From positions 1 through 26,522 of the forward strand of contig NZ_CALKTT010000014.1 of NCBI RefSeq assembly GCF_937997535.1: a stretch of 26,522 bases of DNA. Direction: 5' to 3'. Shown here one piece after another: positions 14,807 to 22,807 of the stretch (positions are counted from its first letter, which is position 1; the number at the start of each line of letters is the position of its first letter). This DNA comes from an uncultured Campylobacter sp. Lineage in GTDB: Bacteria > Campylobacterota > Campylobacteria > Campylobacterales > Campylobacteraceae. A program made the translations under genes and the position numbers. Below the pieces are notes generated by a model, which worked only from the letters and a program-made list of their open reading frames with translations, had not been told where the DNA came from and did not search any database.

Positions 14807-16869
14807 GCGGCGCAGACTGAGCGTGATTTGGTATAAACATGACTGCGGGGTAGCGGCGTAAAACGCTCAAAGATTTTATGAAAATTGCTAAGAACTATTT
14901 AGAATTTTGCGCGAAGCAAAAAAATATCTACAATTTATTACGTACGCTTGGCTCTAGCGATACGAAGTCGCGGTGTGAAGCATGGGCACGATGCCTATTC
15001 ATGCCCGTATTTAGCTTGGTGCGCCAAGTTTCGGTAATCATATAACGGCGCCACATACTCGTGCATTGGCTAAGGAACGCGCAATTTATTAGTCGAATCG
15101 GCGCTAAGCCTTGAAGTTGCGAAGTCGCACCAAAAATTCCGCCGCGCAGATTTGAATTAGTGATTTAAAGTAGCAAAGCAATACCCCAAAATTTAGCCGT
15201 GAGGCGGACGACGAACGATTTATTAATCGGATTGGTGCAAAGTCGCACTAAAAATTCCGTCACGTGGAATTGGTTGCTGTGCCCGTTTATGTGTCTGCCA
15301 AAGCCTCGCAGCCTCAATATAAATATATTTCATCGAGTGGATTTGAATTGGCGCCTAGGCGCTTGGATCGATCGTAAAATCAGGTATCAAAAATCCTATT
15401 ACTCAGTTTTGATCTGCTGTGCGATTTTCGAGGCGTATAAGGGTGGTAAAACGAGATCATTAGCGCAGTATTAAGGTACGGTGTAATTTTTTCGCTTGCG
15501 TATGCGGTTTTAAGGCGCTTGGTAATTTCAGTTTACTCGCAGAGTTTTAAGATGTGCGGTTTTTTGAGACCACAGCAGCGGAATTTTGGATTTTTAGCGC
15601 GAAGGTATTTGGCGAATTTACAGTGCTATGGCTTTGATTTTTGTCGAGAAATTTTAGAATTTTACGATTTCGCAAGAGAATTTTGTGTGTTTTGGCGCCG
15701 CGTTGAACTTAAAATTTCATCTTGTCGCCGCGTAAGATTGCGCGTCTAATCTTTCCATTTTTTTAAATACGGCGTATTTTTTGAGATTCGCGTCCGTTTT
15801 TGAAATTTTACTCTGAATAAACGTTGGATTCACAAAATAAGTCGCCCGGTGGATAATTTTAAAAAGCCTGCAAGCCTGCAATGCAAAAGCTAAAGCTTTA
15901 TGAGAGGCAGAGTTTAAGGCCTTTGTCGATAATTTAGCTGCTCAGAATGCTACGACTTTAAAATTTCGCGAGTTAAATTTTAAAATTTACGCCACTTGCT
16001 GCGGCTGATAAAATTTAGCGAGCTAAATTGCGCTGAAATTTTACGAACGGCGACAAAAAATATTCGGCGTAGAATTTTATTCAGCTTGTTTATACGGAGC
16101 AAGGGTTTGAGTTTGCAAGTAGCCGCGGTTTTTGCTTTACGCTCGCACCAATCGTCCAAAGCAAGCGCGATGTTTATCTTGGCTACGCTTTAATGCGCGA
16201 GGTTTTTGTGTCGCCGTAAAATACAAATTTATGAGCTTTCGGGATTGTAAATTAATTTGCGCGCTTGCAGATCGCTTTTGAAATTTTGTCAAAATCTGAA
16301 ATTATATCCGCGCAACGCCCATAAATTTCTTAGCGTCAAACGGCTAATCATGCTCGCAGCGCTGCTGTTTGAAATTCATAGTGCCTGTAAGCCGCTTTTT
16401 AAAGTTTCGCCAAAATACGAAATTTCGCTCATGAATCATGAATTCCGCCTCTGAAATGTAGAATTTTGCCTGCAACCGCAAATTTACGCATGCAATATGT
16501 GGCGTCAAATTTTGTTTTAGTATAGCAGCGCCGAATTTCTGGGGGCGGAAAGCGTAGCGATTGATCTTGCCACATCGTGACGAGGGCGTGCGTTTAATGC
16601 TTAAGCGGATTGAATTTGCTCGCGCGCCCATGAAATTTAGCCGATCAAATTTTATGCGCATCAGACAGCCTTCGAATTCTGCTCGCTCGAGTAACAAATC
16701 CATTAAGCTGAGTTTTAAATTCCGTCTATCTGCCTCAAATGGAAATTTTATCTGCAAAATAGGCGAAGTGCAAATTTAATTTGAATGCCACTCGCCTGCC
16801 TGCGAAATTTCGTCACGTTATAAGCTTGTTAAAGCACTCCAAGCCGCATTGTACGCTACGTTTGCCTTA
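14807..16869. other. Two-kilobase region without convincing genes
   Basis: Six short open frames of 61-137 codons occur here on either strand, some of them opposite each other, but none has a good ribosome-binding site plus protein-like composition; the translations are rich in Arg, Phe, Lys, Ser and Cys as expected from non-coding AAATTT-rich DNA. The region holds a degenerate direct repeat (15084-15146 and 15218-15265) and two adjacent hairpins (14982-15028). It may be decayed coding sequence or hold an unrecognised RNA. Confidence 0.6.
15084..15265 (+). repeat. Degenerate direct repeat, two copies
   Basis: Copy one (about 15084-15146) and copy two (about 15218-15265) share ATTTATTA(G/A)TCG(A/G)AT, then AAGTCGCAC(C/T), then AAAAATTCCG(C/T)C(G/A)CG. 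Copy one holds an extra 15-20 bases between the first two blocks. The divergence suggests an old duplication. Confidence 0.5.
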
Positions 16870-17940
16870 TTACAGCTCGCCAAAACGCTCAAAGCGGGCT
16901 TTTAGAGATTTTGTATTTTTGTTTAAAAGCTCTGCTTGCGCGGCGAGCTTATCTGCGTATGTTTGAAGCGCCGTCGCATACTTAGCATGCGTCTCAAAGT
17001 CCGATTTTAGCGCGTAAATTTCATCTTTTACCGATTTTATATTTTGCGCGAGCGCCTCGTCTTTTACAAAGGTGCGGATCGTGCCTAAAAGCGCCAGTAG
17101 CGTCGTGGGCGATGCCGCAAAAATGCCGATTTGCGCGCAGTATTCAAGCACCTGCGGCAGCTTCTCGCAGACGTAGACGAAAACCGCCTCACTCGGCACA
17201 AATAGCACCGCAAACTCCGTGCTAAGAGGCGGTATGATGTATTTTTCCGCGATATCTGCGGCGTGCTTTTTCATATCAGCGGCTAGCTGCTTATCCGCAC
17301 TAGCAAGCGCTGCAGTGTCGTTTGAGGCGGAGACGGCGATAATTTTTTCATAGCTTTGAAGTGGGAATTTTGAGTCGATACAAAGAATTTTTTCTTTTGC
17401 GATATGTAGCGCGCAGTCTGCGATCCTGCCGTTTGGTAGGTGCTTTTGCAGCTCGTAAAACGCGGCGTTTTGCCCATAGATCATCGATAAAATTCTCTCT
17501 AATCGGTACTCGCCGAAGTTGCCGCGTAGTTTTACATTGCCTAAAATCGAGTTTAGCCTTGCGATTTCGTCACGCACCTGAAGTGAAGTTTTATTTTGCT
17601 CGCTCATTCGCGCTAGATTTTCCGCTATGTCCTTAAAGCCACGATCCAGCGAGCTTAAATTCTCGCTAAGCGCGCTATTTTGGCGCTGCAACCCCTCGCC
17701 TAGGGATCTATTAAGATAATAGAGCTTATCGTTAAAGCCGTCATTTAGGCTTTGATTTAGCTTAAAAAGCTCGGCACTTGCTCTCGCACTTTGAGCTGTG
17801 AGCCTTTCGTTTAAAAGCTCGCTAAGCGCAGAGTTTGCATCGCTTATGCGGCGGTTTTGCAGTACGAGCGCGATCAGCAGGACAAGCACTAGCGCAGCAA
17901 AAAATGCAAACGCCGCGAGCAAAATCCCATCAGCGCCCAT
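16870..17940 (-). CDS. rmuC: RmuC family protein
   Basis: RmuC proteins limit recombination at inverted repeats and resemble restriction-type nucleases; their exact activity is not settled. The 356-aa product has an N-terminal membrane helix about 5-27, a long coiled coil about 30-135, and the conserved core with LRGNFGEYRLERIL (start of the RmuC domain), DSKFPLQSYEKI and LFVPSEAVFVYV, ending with a second coiled region. It is shorter than E. coli RmuC (about 475 aa), mostly in the tail. The ATG at 17940 overlaps the upstream FtsL-like gene by 11 bp, so they form one minus-strand unit. Confidence 0.93.
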   Translation of the reverse strand: MGADGILLAAFAFFAALVLVLLIALVLQNRRISDANSALSELLNERLTAQSARASAELFKLNQSLNDGFNDKLYYLNRSLGEGLQRQNSALSENLSSLDRGFKDIAENLARMSEQNKTSLQVRDEIARLNSILGNVKLRGNFGEYRLERILSMIYGQNAAFYELQKHLPNGRIADCALHIAKEKILCIDSKFPLQSYEKIIAVSASNDTAALASADKQLAADMKKHAADIAEKYIIPPLSTEFAVLFVPSEAVFVYVCEKLPQVLEYCAQIGIFAASPTTLLALLGTIRTFVKDEALAQNIKSVKDEIYALKSDFETHAKYATALQTYADKLAAQAELLNKNTKSLKARFERFGEL

Positions 17941-18739
17941 TTTCTTGCACGCTTTGCGGATCTAAAATTTCATTTTTGTAGCGCAGATATTCGATATCGT
18001 TGTTAAGCGCACGATTTTCCTCAAGCAAAACCTCGTGTTTAGTGCGAAGCGCGGCGATGTCGCGGCTGATGTAATAAATTTCGTTGCGGATGTAAATCGC
18101 CGGCACCGTCAGCAAAAACGCAAATCCGATCAGCAGATAAACGACTAAAAGCTGATAAAGCGTGAGATTTTTCTCCTTTTTTTTCTCGGCATCGTAGTTG
18201 CGTAGTAGCTCGTCTTGTGCGCCAGTAAAACTGCCATAGCTGCGCCCTGCGGCAAGGCTTGCATAATCATGCGTGCCCAGATCTGCGTAATTTTGATTTT
18301 GTGTACCTGTAAAGTTCGCACCCACAAACGCCGCATAATCCACCTTGCCGGTAAAATTGGCACCTACAAAATCGCCATAGCTCGCTCCGCTGGAATTATC
18401 GCTGCCGCGATTGGCTGAAAGATTTGCGTCGTCGCGTCCTTTTAATTTTACTTTGTTGCTTTTATTAAATTTTGTTCCGCCGCTTTCGGAATTTAGATAG
18501 TTTTGGGTATTTATAAAGCCTGAACTTTCGAATTCCAAGCCGGTAAAATCGTCGTAACCGCCCGCTGCGCCCGCGTAGTTTCGTTTTACGGAAAGATCCG
18601 CGGCAAGCTTATCCTCTAGCTCCTCATCCGTCAGATCCTCCATAGCTCGTCTTTTCGCAAGCTCTATGCCCGCTAAATCAGATGTTCCTGCGAAGTCGTG
18701 CCCGTCATCGTCGTCGGCAAAATATTCATATTTATTCAT
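17930..18739 (-). CDS. Single-pass membrane protein with FtsL/DivIC-like C-terminus and repeats (Cj0692c position)
   Basis: The 269-aa protein has three parts. Residues 1-190 are acidic, Gly/Ala/Tyr/Asn-rich and low in complexity, with a repeated F(V/T/A)G motif: FAG (16-18), DFTG (64-67), DFVGANFTG (123-131), AFVGANFTG (137-145) and SFTG (170-173). One membrane helix spans about 194-216 after a KKKEK stop-transfer cluster. The remaining residues 218-258 form a heptad-like coiled coil (EVLLEENRALNNDIEYLRYKNEIL). The last two parts match the topology of FtsL and DivIC, and the place next to rsmH is where ftsL lies in many bacteria. GGAG precedes the ATG at 8 nt. The FtsL role is inference; the N-terminal part is not seen in classical FtsL. 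Confidence 0.75.
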   Translation of the reverse strand: MNKYEYFADDDDGHDFAGTSDLAGIELAKRRAMEDLTDEELEDKLAADLSVKRNYAGAAGGYDDFTGLEFESSGFINTQNYLNSESGGTKFNKSNKVKLKGRDDANLSANRGSDNSSGASYGDFVGANFTGKVDYAAFVGANFTGTQNQNYADLGTHDYASLAAGRSYGSFTGAQDELLRNYDAEKKKEKNLTLYQLLVVYLLIGFAFLLTVPAIYIRNEIYYISRDIAALRTKHEVLLEENRALNNDIEYLRYKNEILDPQSVQENGR

Positions 18740-19656
18740 CTAAAATCTCCATAAATTTAAAGCTACGATCTTATCTTTACTCGCCGCCAAGGCGCCTGCG
18801 TCAAGATAAATTCAGCTCGAAGCCCGCAGCTAGCGTGTATCCAGCAAAGTGTGTACCCAGCAATGGGCCGTTAAGGTAAAATTTAAAAGCAAAGCTACGA
18901 ACGAAATTCTTCTTTGCAATTTTACCTCAGTAAATGGAATTTTATCTTAACTCGCCAAATTCTATCTCGGCCAGCAAAAACAAAATTTTACTTTAGCAGG
19001 CTATTGCGTTTATTCGGCTGGTTCTTTGCACGATATTGTATAGCAGCAGAAGCTTCAAAAGAAGCATCGCGTTAATTTTGCTCGTTTTTTGCACCGCCTG
19101 CTTGGGAAATTTATTTTGACAGGTAAAAATCAAGTTCGCTTTACTCAGCTTATCTTATAAAATTTTGTCAAATCGTCTGAAAAACCGCTTAAAATTTTTA
19201 CTGCGTCTTCGATGCGCCTTAAAACGCTAAGCGAAGGATATCGCTTGCAAGATAGGCTCTATCATATAAAAGGTCAATGAAACTACCGCTCGCTTACAAA
19301 ATTTCGTTAAAGCAAAGAACGAGATTTGGCATTACGCCGCTTGCTTTAGGCGCCAAATTTTAACTTTTGCTCGGTTTTATATCTATGTTGCCACTTAGTT
19401 TTTTAAATATGCATCAGTTAAATCTCATAAAATTATACGTTAAATATAGCGTAAAATTAAACGTTAAATTTTTTGCTAAATTTTATAATTTAGCTATTAG
19501 GTACTCAAAATAGCATTGAAAAATATCATAAATTCTAAAGCGAATCTTTGTAAGCTAGATTTTAAAATTCCGTAAAATTTTAAAATTTAATGCCTGCAAA
19601 TCTATAAATTTTACAAAATTTCGTCAAAATTTAAAATTCATAGCAAGCAAAGGCGG
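18740..19656. other. Gene-free gap between rsmH and the FtsL-like gene
   Basis: No credible frame on either strand is seen in about 917 bp. The segment is AT-rich with words such as ACGTTAAAT (two copies, near 19437 and 19463), small hairpins (GCTTC-AAAA-GAAGC about 19052-19065) and AAATTTTAAAATTT palindromes near 19575. A segment at 18922-18949 (CCTCAGTAAATGGAATTTTATC) resembles one at 16731-16755, so the gaps share decayed repeats. It may hold the promoter of the FtsL-rmuC unit. Confidence 0.55.
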
Positions 19657-20592
19657 TTATTTTAGCCGAAAAATTCTAAGCTTCGCGCTCGCTGCTCGCG
19701 AGTTTTGCGCAAGCTCTTGCGCGTCCGCTATTATAGGGCTTTTGGTTAGGATTTTACCTAACGAATGTCCGCCGCCGCATTCACAGCGCATAAACTCTCT
19801 AGGACAGATGCAATCGCGCCCCCACGCCTTAAATCGCTCCTTTACTATGCGGTCTTCAAGCGAATGAAACGAGATTATAGCGACAGTTGCATTAGTTAGA
19901 ATTGAATCGCGCGATTTTTGCTCAATGAGCGCGAGCAGGCGCTTTAGTTCGCCAAGCTCGTCGTTTACCTCGATGCGGATCGCCTGAAATGCTAGCGTAG
20001 CCGTGCTGATGCTACGCCCTTTAACGGGCTTCGTTCCGATTAAATTTGCCAAAGCTTTGGCGCTTGTTAGTGGTGCGTTAGCCCGTGCAGTAGCTATTTT
20101 AGCAGCGATTGCGTTAGCGTTTGTTAGCTCGCCATATTCGCGGAAAATGCGCGCCAGATCCGCTTGCAAGTAGTGGTTTACGACGTATGCCGCATCTAGA
20201 GCTGCGCTCTCATCCATTCGCATATCCAGCGCGTCACTTTTAGTGGAAAAGCCGCGCGAATTTTTATCCAACTGAAGCGACGAAACGCCGATATCGGCTA
20301 ATATCCCGCGAACTGCGCGGAGCTTTTGCTCGGGCAGAATTTCTAAAATTTCGCTAAATTTTGCTTTGTGGATTTCTATGCGATCTTTAAATTTACTGAG
20401 CCGCTCGCGCGAAAATTCTATCGCTTCGGCATCTCTGTCGCAAGCGATAAGCTTAAGACGCGGATTAGCGGTCAAAATACCTTCGCTGTGCCCTCCGTAG
20501 CCTAGCGTGCAGTCGATAACGTAGCCGTCCTCAATCTGCGAAAATGCTGCGATCGTTTGCGAAAAAAGCACCGGAATATGTGGAGCTTGCAC
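19657..20592 (-). CDS. rsmH: 16S rRNA (cytosine1402-N4)-methyltransferase RsmH (MraW)
   Basis: RsmH methylates N4 of C1402 in the ribosomal P site. The 311-aa protein carries the SAM-binding motif DCTLGYGGHSEGIL near 27-40, the ADIGVSSLQLD motif near 98-108, the SFHSLEDRIVKERF block and the C-terminal NSRAASAKLRIF signature. The GTG start at 20592, preceded by AAGGAT at about 8 nt, matches the family N-terminus (APHIPVLFSQTI). It stands at the edge of the dcw-related genes, as in C. jejuni Cj0693c, separated here by 0.9 kb from the FtsL-like gene. Confidence 0.96.
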   Translation of the reverse strand: MQAPHIPVLFSQTIAAFSQIEDGYVIDCTLGYGGHSEGILTANPRLKLIACDRDAEAIEFSRERLSKFKDRIEIHKAKFSEILEILPEQKLRAVRGILADIGVSSLQLDKNSRGFSTKSDALDMRMDESAALDAAYVVNHYLQADLARIFREYGELTNANAIAAKIATARANAPLTSAKALANLIGTKPVKGRSISTATLAFQAIRIEVNDELGELKRLLALIEQKSRDSILTNATVAIISFHSLEDRIVKERFKAWGRDCICPREFMRCECGGGHSLGKILTKSPIIADAQELAQNSRAASAKLRIFRLK

Positions 20593-20624
20593 TTAAATTT
20601 ATCCTTTTGAAATTTCTAATCCTA

Positions 20625-20630
20625 TATAAT
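20625..20630 (+). promoter_or_regulatory. -10 box for the aldolase-fold gene
   Basis: A perfect TATAAT lies 26 bp before the ATG at 20657, preceded by T-rich sequence. The divergent rsmH start is 33 bp to the left, so both promoters share this 64-bp gap. Confidence 0.55.
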
Positions 20631-20656
20631 AGCGAAATTTTTTACAAAGGCGAGAG

Positions 20657-21217
20657 ATGGATGAGTATTATTATGAAATTTTACGCAAAATTTCGCTTTC
20701 GATGTTTAGAGATAGGCTTTTTGGGATCTTTCACGGCTCGATTTCAGCAAAAATTAAAGAAAATCAATTTTTGATCAACAAAAAAGATGCGATTTTCGAT
20801 AGCCTGGATAGAGATGATTTTATAACGCTGTTTTCAAAAAAAGACTACCGCTGGCAGGATGCTAGCATCGATAGCGACATACATATAAATATCTACAAAA
20901 ATATAAAAGAGGCGAAATTTGTAACCTACGCGACACCGCCGTATCTCGTCGCATATACGCTGGAGCATGATTTTATTTTGCCGCGAGATTACTTTGGGGT
21001 GAGCAAATTTAAGCGCATTGAAATTTACGATCCTAAGAACTACGACGACTGGCACGAGCGCGCGCCGTACGAAATTTGTAACTATATGATAAATGAAAAT
21101 AGCGATATAATGGTGATTCGCGGCTATGGGGTTTTTGCCCATGCAAGGAGCGCGCAGCAAATGGCGAAAAAAATAGCGATTTTAGAAATGAGTTCAAAGC
21201 TGCTTTTGCTAAGCTAA
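20657..21217 (+). CDS. Class II aldolase/adducin-fold protein lacking the metal-binding histidines
   Basis: The 186-aa protein follows the class II aldolase (FucA/AraD/adducin) pattern: GSISAKI near 27-33, FLI at 38-40, SLDRDDFI at 49-56, a DSDIHINIYK block at 72-81 where the family has SSE..(L/M)H..IY, VTYATPPY at 89-96 where it has VHTHSPY, and IRGYGVFA...A..M near 154-169 where it has NHGVF..G.S. The three zinc-binding histidines align to Tyr91, Thr93 and Tyr157, so a metal-dependent aldolase or epimerase reaction is unlikely. The ATG follows AAAGGCGAGAG. Placed between rsmH and ppiD; role unknown, possibly a structural or binding protein. Confidence 0.75.
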   Translation: MDEYYYEILRKISLSMFRDRLFGIFHGSISAKIKENQFLINKKDAIFDSLDRDDFITLFSKKDYRWQDASIDSDIHINIYKNIKEAKFVTYATPPYLVAYTLEHDFILPRDYFGVSKFKRIEIYDPKNYDDWHERAPYEICNYMINENSDIMVIRGYGVFAHARSAQQMAKKIAILEMSSKLLLLS

Positions 21218-21250
21218 GATTAATGTATACCAAATCGTTTACTAACGCGT

Positions 21251-21307
21251 TATAATTCGCCAAAAATGCCTATTTTTCAGCCTTACATAAGGTTTTATCT
21301 GTATAAT
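21251..21307 (+). promoter_or_regulatory. Two -10 boxes upstream of ppiD-ftsA-ftsZ
   Basis: Perfect TATAAT boxes lie at 21251-21256 and 21302-21307, 94 and 43 bp before the ppiD start. Tandem promoters before the division operon are plausible; no -35 boxes are obvious, as is common in Campylobacter. Confidence 0.55.
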
Positions 21308-21349
21308 TACTAACAAAAAATTTCTTTAGTTAGCTATTTAAGGATTTAG

Positions 21350-22807
21350 ATGATAGAATGGATGCAAAAGCATAAGAAGTCGCTTATACCGACGATCTGG
21401 ATAAGCACGATAGCTTTCGTGGGCGCAGGCTTCGTCGGCTGGGGCGCATATGATATGAATGCTAACCGCGCAGGCTCAATTGCTAGAGTAGGGCAGATTT
21501 CCATAACCAATCAAGAACTAAACACAAAATACTCCGAACTATACAACAGGCTGAGTGCTATGAGCGATGGGCAATTTACTCAAGAACAAGCCAAAAATAT
21601 GCATCTAGATCAGATCGCAGTAGATCAGTTAATTGGCGAAGCGTATTTTCTAAATTTTGCTAAAGACTTAGGCGTTCAGGCTAGTGATAAAGATGTGGCG
21701 GAATTTGTGCTAAACTCGCCGAATTTCCAAGAAAATGGCGCATTTAGTAAGGAACTTTACGATAATGTCGTAAGAAATTCCGGACTAACCAAAAAAGAAT
21801 TTGAGCGCAATCTACAAAAAACGCTAACTCTGCAAAAGCTAGGCAAGGCTTTAATGATCACGCCAAATTCCAAGATCATAGAGGCGTTTGCTGCATCGCA
21901 GCTAATGCAGGATAAGGTTTCTGCAGAGATAGTCTACGCAGACGCTAACGTTACCTTTAGCGACGACGAGCTAAAGAAATTTTGGGAAGGCGAGAAATCG
22001 CACTTTATGACGGAGAAAAAATATAATCTAGGAGCCTATTTCGTAGCGCTTAGCAACGCGGACGTAAATGAAACCGAGCTAAGTAAATTTTACGAAGAGC
22101 ACAGAGGCGAGTACAGAAATCTGGATGATAAACTATTGGATTTCGCAGAAGCCAAGCCAGATGTTTTAAAAGACTACCGAATGGATCAGGCTAAAAAAAT
22201 TGCTACCAAAGATTATCTGGATATCAAAAAAGGCAAAATCGATACCAACGAAACTATCGTAGCTACGGCGGAAAATTTCCCGATTGCCGATATAGAGATC
22301 GCAAAGCCCGGCGAAGTGATAAAACCTTTTGAATACAAGGGCGGATTTTTAATAGCCAAGCTCAACGGCGTTGAGCAACCTAGACAGATGACTTTCGATG
22401 AGGCTAAGCCTTTGGCTTCCAAAGAATTTGAAGCGAAAAAACGCAAAGAGTTACTTGAAAAAAGAGCTCAAGATGCGCTTAAAAATTTCAAAGGCGAAGA
22501 TTTCGGCACGCTATCTCTTAACAGCAAAAACAATACCAAGCTGAGCGATGACGAATTTTATAAATTTCTTATCGATATGTTTAATAAGCCTGCGAAAGAA
22601 GGGATAGTGATGTTTGATAATAAAGCCGTAGTGTATAAAATTTTACAGCAGAGCCTGGGCAGCAGCGAAGAGATAGATAAAGAAAAAACGATCGTAGCTG
22701 ATAGGATAACCACGTTATTAAATTCCAATCTGCAAGACGATCTAACCAAAATGCTAGAAAAGCGCTATAAAACCGAAAGATATTTTAAAGGTAAAGACAG
22801 TGAGTGA
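21350..22807 (+). CDS. ppiD: SurA/PpiD-type periplasmic chaperone
   Basis: The 485-aa protein has the PpiD start (MIEWMQKHKKSLIPTIWISTIAFVGAGFVGWG), a short cytoplasmic tail and one membrane helix about 12-34, followed by a SurA-like N-terminal chaperone domain about 40-200 (VGQISITNQELN...DQIAVDQLIGEAYF). PpiD helps newly exported proteins fold at the Sec translocon. The parvulin-like central region about 215-360 is poorly conserved to my eye, so prolyl isomerase activity is doubtful. AAGGATTTAG precedes the ATG. Its end overlaps ftsA by 8 bp, so the two genes are coupled; this corresponds to C. jejuni Cj0694. Confidence 0.88.
   Translation: MIEWMQKHKKSLIPTIWISTIAFVGAGFVGWGAYDMNANRAGSIARVGQISITNQELNTKYSELYNRLSAMSDGQFTQEQAKNMHLDQIAVDQLIGEAYFLNFAKDLGVQASDKDVAEFVLNSPNFQENGAFSKELYDNVVRNSGLTKKEFERNLQKTLTLQKLGKALMITPNSKIIEAFAASQLMQDKVSAEIVYADANVTFSDDELKKFWEGEKSHFMTEKKYNLGAYFVALSNADVNETELSKFYEEHRGEYRNLDDKLLDFAEAKPDVLKDYRMDQAKKIATKDYLDIKKGKIDTNETIVATAENFPIADIEIAKPGEVIKPFEYKGGFLIAKLNGVEQPRQMTFDEAKPLASKEFEAKKRKELLEKRAQDALKNFKGEDFGTLSLNSKNNTKLSDDEFYKFLIDMFNKPAKEGIVMFDNKAVVYKILQQSLGSSEEIDKEKTIVADRITTLLNSNLQDDLTKMLEKRYKTERYFKGKDSE

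Noticed and set aside
14490..14870. 126-codon frame opposite the small lipoprotein gene
   Set aside because: The Arg-rich translation has no start signal, while the plus strand has a clear lipobox protein.
15084..15146. Possible tRNA because of a GTCGAATCG word
   Set aside because: No acceptor stem or anticodon arm can be folded around it.
15199..15749. Two plus-strand frames of 91 and 76 codons
   Set aside because: No ribosome-binding sites; composition rich in Cys, Arg, Phe and Trp as in translated non-coding DNA.
16344..16757. 137-codon minus-strand frame, with apparent repeats such as KFYISEAEF
   Set aside because: The repeats come from AAATTT-rich DNA, a second frame runs opposite, and there is no convincing start. 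It could be reconsidered if homologs exist.
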